DNA from: Gemmatirosa kalamazoonensis
Lineage (GTDB): Bacteria; Gemmatimonadota; Gemmatimonadetes; Gemmatimonadales; Gemmatimonadaceae
NCBI RefSeq assembly: GCF_000522985.1
Contig: NZ_CP007128.1
Span: 2,712,220 to 2,776,219 of the forward strand
DNA length: 64,000 nucleotides
Direction of reading: 5' to 3'
In this document: positions 60,213-64,000 of the stretch, one piece after another
How the letters are laid out: each line of letters starts with the position of its first letter
How positions within the stretch are numbered: the first letter of the stretch is position 1
Notes under the pieces: generated by a model
The model's input: only the letters and a program-made list of their open reading frames with translations
Databases searched by the model: none
Told to the model about the DNA's origin: nothing
Translations under genes and position numbers: made by a program

Positions 60213-61259
60213 ATGACCCGAGAACCCGATCCGTCGATCGTCGACCGCTGGCTCGCCGGCGAGGCCACGCCCGACGACGAAAGCGCGCTGGGCGAGTGGA
60301 CCGCGGCCGATCCCGCGCGCGCGGCGTGGCTGGAGGCGCTGCGCGCCCGCGCGACGTCGCGGGAGCGCGCGTGGCACGTCGACGCCGCGTGGGCGCGCGT
60401 GGCGAACCGCACGACGCTGGCGACCGACGCGCCGCGCACGCTGCGCGTGGAGCGCGGCGGCGCGCGTCCGGCGCCGCGCCGCCTCGCGTGGGTGGGGCGG
60501 GCGGCCGCCGCCGCGGTGCTCGTCGTCGGGAGCGCGGCGGTGTGGCGCGTCGCGGGCTCGCGGGACGCCGTCGCGCCGACCGTGGCGAGCGCGCCGACGC
60601 GCGAGCTCGTCGCGCCGCGCGGGAGCCGAGCGGACGTGCGGTTGGCCGACGGTACGCACGTCGTGCTGAACGCCGGCAGCCGGCTGCGCTACGCGGACGA
60701 CTACGGCGCGCCGGGCGCGAAGCGCGAGGCGTGGCTCGACGGCGAGGGCTACTTCGAGGTGAAGCACGACGCGGCGCGCCCGTTCCGCGTGCACGCGCTG
60801 GGCGGCGTGGCCGAAGACCTCGGCACGCGGTTCGTCGTGCGCGCGTACCCCGAGCTCGCGCGCGTCGACGTGATGGTGGCGGAGGGACGCGTCGGGCTGC
60901 GGCGTGACACGACGGCGCGCGGCGACTCCGCGGTGCTCGGCGCAGGTCAGCTCGGGCGTCTGTCGCACGACGGCACGCTCACCGTGTCGCGCGCGCCGGC
61001 CGACGAGCGCTACCTCGCGTGGACCACGGGCGTGCTCGTGCTCGACGGCGAGCCGCTGCGCGACGCGCTGCCGCGGCTCGAGCGGCGGTACGACCTCACG
61101 ATCCGGCTGGCCGACGGCGCGTTAGGCGCGCGCCCGGTCGTGGCGCGCTTCCGCGACCAGCCCGCGGGCGAGATGCTCGACGCGCTCGCGCTCGCCCTCG
61201 GCGCGCGCTACGAGCGCCAGGGCCGCGTCGTGACGTTCCACGCGGCGGAGGTGCGCTGA
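60213..61259 (+). CDS. FecR-family anti-sigma regulator
   Basis: This 348-residue inner-membrane protein has an N-terminal helical region that binds the sigma factor (IVDRWLAGEATPDDESALGEWTAADPARAAWL). One membrane helix follows near AAAAAVLVVGSAAVW. The periplasmic FecR domain shows ELVAPRGSRADVRLADGTHVVLNAGSRLRY and GEGYFEVKHDAARPFRVHA, both typical. The C-terminal STN-like DUF4974 segment (LDGEPLRDALPRLERRYDL) ends the protein. It relays ligand binding at the receptor to the sigma factor. The ATG at 60213 is preferred to an upstream one. Its stop overlaps the receptor start. Confidence 0.92.
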   Translation: MTREPDPSIVDRWLAGEATPDDESALGEWTAADPARAAWLEALRARATSRERAWHVDAAWARVANRTTLATDAPRTLRVERGGARPAPRRLAWVGRAAAAAVLVVGSAAVWRVAGSRDAVAPTVASAPTRELVAPRGSRADVRLADGTHVVLNAGSRLRYADDYGAPGAKREAWLDGEGYFEVKHDAARPFRVHALGGVAEDLGTRFVVRAYPELARVDVMVAEGRVGLRRDTTARGDSAVLGAGQLGRLSHDGTLTVSRAPADERYLAWTTGVLVLDGEPLRDALPRLERRYDLTIRLADGALGARPVVARFRDQPAGEMLDALALALGARYERQGRVVTFHAAEVR

Positions 61260-63901
61260 TGCCTAACGCGATCCGTTCCATGATCGGCTGCGTCATCGCG
61301 ACCGTGGCGTGCCTCGCGAGCACCGTCGGCGCGCAGGGGACGAGCGCGCAACGCGAGACGACGTTCTCGCCGCTGCGCGCGGACGCGCCGCCGGCCGCCG
61401 TCGCGGTGCCGGTGACGCTCGTGCTGCGCGACGTGACGCTCGCCGCCGCGCTCGAGGCGATCGGCCGCGAGGCCGGCATCGGGCTCGTGTTCGACCGCAG
61501 CGCACCGGGGCTCGACCGGCGGGTGAGCGTTCGCGAGACGCGGGCGAGCGCCGCGGCGGTGATCGTGCGCGTGCTCGACGGGAGCGGGCTGCGCGCGCTC
61601 GTGTCGCCGACGGGGCAGGTGGTGATCGCGCCGCGGCCGCGATCGAGCGGCGGCGCCGCGGTGGGCGGCGCGGTGCGTGACTCGGCATCCGGGGCGCCGC
61701 TCGCCGGCGCGCGCGTGGAGCTCGTCGGCACGCGCTACGCGACGGTCTCGCGCGACGACGGCCGGTTCACGCTCGGTCGCGTGCCGGCCGGCGACTACGT
61801 GCTCTCGGTCGCGCAGATCGGCTTCCGGCCGGCGCGCGTGCCGCACGTCGTGGTCGACGACGCGGAGGCGAGCGCGATCGACGTCGCGATGCCGCGCGCG
61901 CCCGTGCCGCTGTCGTCGGTCGTCGTGACGCCCGGCCACTTCGGGCTGATGCAGCCGACGGTGGGCGCGCAGCAGACCATGACGCGCCAGCAGCTCGAGG
62001 GCGCGCCGCAGATCGGCGAGGACATCTTCCGCGCGATCACGCGCCTGCCCGGCATCGCGGGGAACGACCTCACCGCGCAATTCCATCTGCGTGGGGCCCC
62101 GCAGGACGAGCTGTACGTGTCGCTCGACGGCATGGAGCTGATCGAGCCGTTTCACCTGAAGGAGCTCGACAACGCGCTGTCCATCGTCGACGTGAAAGCG
62201 ATCGGCGGCGTCGACCTGACGAGCGGCGGCTTCTCGGCGGAGATCGGCGATCGGCTGACCGGCGTGCTCACCATGCGCTCGATCGAGCCGCGCACGGATC
62301 GCACGCACGTCTCGGCGGGGCTCAGCATCACGAACGCGCGGGTGAACGCCGATGGCGGGTTCGCGAAAGGGCGCGGAGGGTGGGTGCTCTCCGCGCGCCG
62401 CGGCTACGTGGACCTCGCGATGAAGTTCACGGACGCCACGGACGGGTTCAAGCCGCGCTACGGTGACGCGTTCGCGAAGGCGCAGTACGATCTGCCGTGG
62501 GGCGGGCGCGTCGCCGTGCACGGGCTCTGGGCCGCGGACGATCTCAACTTCGTGGACTCCACCGACAGCGCGGTGCGGAGCAGGTACCGCAGCGGCTATG
62601 CGTGGCTCACGTGGGACGACGGCGTCGGCGACCGGCTGCGCGCGCGTACCGTGCTCTCGACGTCGTCGCTGAGCTGGCGGCGCGGGGGACTCGACTTCAG
62701 CAGCCGGCGCGAGGCGCTGGCGAGCGTGGCCGACCGGCGGACGCACCACGCGTTAGGCGCGCGACAGGACTGGACGCTCGACGTGGCGCCGTGGGCGATG
62801 CTGCGGTGGGGCGGCGACGTGCGGCGCGAATCCGCGACGTACGACTACCTGGACTGGCGGCGCGATTACCGCGTGGACGCGACGCACACCGACGTGCGCT
62901 TCGTGTACGACAGCACGGTGTCGGCCGTCGCGCCCGACGGCACGCGTTACGGCGCGTACGTCTCGGCCCGCATGCGTGCGCGCGACGGGCTGCTCGCGGA
63001 GGTCGGCGTGCGCGACGACGGCGCGACGTGGGAGCGCGACCGCGCGATCAACCCCCGCGTGAATCTCTCGTGGACGCTGCGCACCGGCACGACGGTCCGC
63101 GCGGCGTGGGGCCGGTACTCGCAGGCGCAGGCGCTGTTCGGGCTGCAGGCCGGCGACGGCGCCCTGGACTTCGGGCCGATCGAGCGTGCGACGCAGCGAG
63201 TGCTCGGCATCGACCAGACGCTGCCGAAGCAGATGCGTCTGCGCGTGGAGGGCTACGACCGCCGCCTCGGCACCGTGCGGCCGCGCTGGGTGAACGTGGT
63301 CGGCGACATCGACGCGTTCCCCGAGGTCGGCTACGACCGCGTGCTGATCGCGCCGAGCGCGGCGCGCGCGCGCGGCGTGGAGCTGTTCGTGTCGCGCGAC
63401 GACGGGGCGCGGTTCGACTGGTCCGCGAGCTACGCGCTCGCGTCGGCCGTCGACGTGTTGGACGGCCGCGACGTGCCGCGCCCGGTGGACCAGCGCCACA
63501 CGCTGCGCGGCGACTGGTCCGTGCACCCGCTCACGAACCGCTGGCGCCTAACGGTCGCGGGGCTGTGGCATTCCGGCTCGCCCGCCACGCCCCAGTCGGT
63601 GCAGCTCGACACGGTGTACCGGGCGAACGGGTTCGACGTCTGGACGCGGTGGAGCGCGGGCGCGCTCGCGTCGGTGCGACTGCCCGCCTACCACCGGGTG
63701 GACGTGCGCTGGACCCGCTACTTCGATACCCGCCGGGGCCGCGTGTCGATGTTCGCGGAGGTGTTCAACCTGTTAGGCACCCAGAACGAGCGCAGCCTCT
63801 ACACGAACGTCGACTTCCGCGGCACGAACGCGACGTTCCAGCAGGGCACCAGCCACCAGGTGCCGCGCATCCCGACGCTGGGGGTCGCGTGGGAGTTCTG
63901 A
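61259..63901 (+). CDS. TonB-dependent receptor with STN and carboxypeptidase-regulatory domains
   Basis: This is an 880-residue outer-membrane receptor. Its ATG (61259) overlaps the FecR stop, and the first codons MPN contain a GCCTAAC heptamer. A signal peptide ends near VGAQG. The STN signalling domain (LVLRDVTLAAALEAIGREAGIG) comes next, then a carboxypeptidase-regulatory beta-sandwich (AVGGAVRDSASGAPLAGARVELVG). The plug follows (IGEDIFRAITRLPGIAGNDLTAQFHLRGAPQDE, with LDGMELIEPFH). A beta-barrel runs to the terminal Phe. STN plus FecR plus sigma factor is a surface-signalling design: the ligand triggers transcription of its own uptake system. The ligand is unknown. Confidence 0.93.
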   Translation: MPNAIRSMIGCVIATVACLASTVGAQGTSAQRETTFSPLRADAPPAAVAVPVTLVLRDVTLAAALEAIGREAGIGLVFDRSAPGLDRRVSVRETRASAAAVIVRVLDGSGLRALVSPTGQVVIAPRPRSSGGAAVGGAVRDSASGAPLAGARVELVGTRYATVSRDDGRFTLGRVPAGDYVLSVAQIGFRPARVPHVVVDDAEASAIDVAMPRAPVPLSSVVVTPGHFGLMQPTVGAQQTMTRQQLEGAPQIGEDIFRAITRLPGIAGNDLTAQFHLRGAPQDELYVSLDGMELIEPFHLKELDNALSIVDVKAIGGVDLTSGGFSAEIGDRLTGVLTMRSIEPRTDRTHVSAGLSITNARVNADGGFAKGRGGWVLSARRGYVDLAMKFTDATDGFKPRYGDAFAKAQYDLPWGGRVAVHGLWAADDLNFVDSTDSAVRSRYRSGYAWLTWDDGVGDRLRARTVLSTSSLSWRRGGLDFSSRREALASVADRRTHHALGARQDWTLDVAPWAMLRWGGDVRRESATYDYLDWRRDYRVDATHTDVRFVYDSTVSAVAPDGTRYGAYVSARMRARDGLLAEVGVRDDGATWERDRAINPRVNLSWTLRTGTTVRAAWGRYSQAQALFGLQAGDGALDFGPIERATQRVLGIDQTLPKQMRLRVEGYDRRLGTVRPRWVNVVGDIDAFPEVGYDRVLIAPSAARARGVELFVSRDDGARFDWSASYALASAVDVLDGRDVPRPVDQRHTLRGDWSVHPLTNRWRLTVAGLWHSGSPATPQSVQLDTVYRANGFDVWTRWSAGALASVRLPAYHRVDVRWTRYFDTRRGRVSMFAEVFNLLGTQNERSLYTNVDFRGTNATFQQGTSHQVPRIPTLGVAWEF

Positions 63902-64000
63902 AGTCGGCGCTCGCCGTCGCGGTTGGCCTCGCGGGGTGCCGCGGCACCGTGCCGACGCAGCCCGCCACGCCCGCCGCGTCGCTCGCCGAGTTCGAGGGGC
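63889..64000 (+). CDS. Lipoprotein, start only (cut by the window end)
   Basis: GTG at 63889 overlaps the last 13 bases of the receptor gene. The 37 visible residues begin with KSALAVAVGLAGC, a lipobox with Cys17, and continue into a Thr/Pro/Ala linker. It is probably the partner lipoprotein of the receptor, as in SusD- or DUF4249-type pairs, but nothing of the mature domain is visible. Confidence 0.6.
   Translation, partial: MGVLKSALAVAVGLAGCRGTVPTQPATPAASLAEFEG

Noticed and set aside
56802-60968. Open frame of 1388 codons on the minus strand across several genes
   Set aside because: It spans five real genes, has shadow composition (runs of RRR, EHA) and only echoes antisense codons.

Overview
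The window is very GC-rich chromosomal DNA (roughly 70% or more) and densely packed with genes. It has no rRNA, tRNA, prophage, insertion sequence or CRISPR array that I can see. The gene set points to a Gram-negative, outer-membrane bacterium: TamA/TamB-type proteins, a TonB-dependent receptor with an ECF sigma/FecR pair, several lipoproteins, a PadR-ADOP permease pair, a DUF1501/DUF1800 pair and a Rho with a long Arg/Gly-rich extension. The mixture fits Gemmatimonadota (Gemmatirosa/Gemmatimonas-like) best. That placement is an inference from gene content and base composition, not from a marker gene.

Layout. 1-6461: outer-membrane barrel (cut by the window edge) and TamB. 6545-8455: Rho, reverse strand. 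8966-9930: TPR protein and AhpD-like protein. 10018-16438: polysaccharide deacetylase lipoprotein, class A penicillin-binding protein, lipid kinase, LOG-family protein and APC amino-acid permease. 16438-22823: a long hairpin, then a promoter, leader peptide and attenuator-like hairpin ahead of glutamate synthase gltB-gltD. 23189-25827: a six-repeat PPC-like lipoprotein and a small secreted protein. 25884-29097: DUF1501 and DUF1800. 29162-30447: two unknown proteins. 30661-35902: EF-G-like GTPase, carboxypeptidase-regulatory-like protein and FG-GAP/ASPIC lipoprotein, all overlapping. 35907-38877: PadR regulator and ADOP permease. 39007-41449: ThyX and a FAD-linked oxidase. 41583-42668: squalene/phytoene synthase. 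42708-44587: Rieske protein with two membrane proteins. 44715-48688: unknown proteins, a zinc-ribbon protein, cytochrome c and a lipoprotein. 48795-51815: RNase HI-like protein, small protein, M20 peptidase and GHMP kinase. 51924-54277: trehalose synthesis (OtsA, OtsB). 54281-57476: AKP-rich phasin/histone-like protein, CoA-transferase, ECF sigma and anti-sigma. 57624-59443: small secreted protein and lipoamide dehydrogenase. 59604-64000: FecI-like sigma, FecR, TonB-dependent receptor and the start of a lipoprotein.

How the genes work together. Clear modules are outer-membrane protein assembly (TamA/B), nitrogen assimilation (GltBD), osmoprotection (OtsAB), cell-wall synthesis (PBP), surface-signalled nutrient uptake (sigma/FecR/receptor) and a small redox module (Rieske plus two 4-helix membrane proteins).

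Signals beyond genes. (1) The heptamer GTTAGGC/GCCTAAC occurs about 42 times, several-fold above composition, in both strands and more than one reading frame. (2) Several genes carry a TANNNT box only 6-8 bases before the start codon and no Shine-Dalgarno, which suggests leaderless transcripts. (3) A family of long hairpins is built from tandemly repeated short words, mostly at gene 3' ends. (4) An RNase HI-like protein lacks two of the four standard catalytic acids. All positions were read by eye; no alignment or database search was run.
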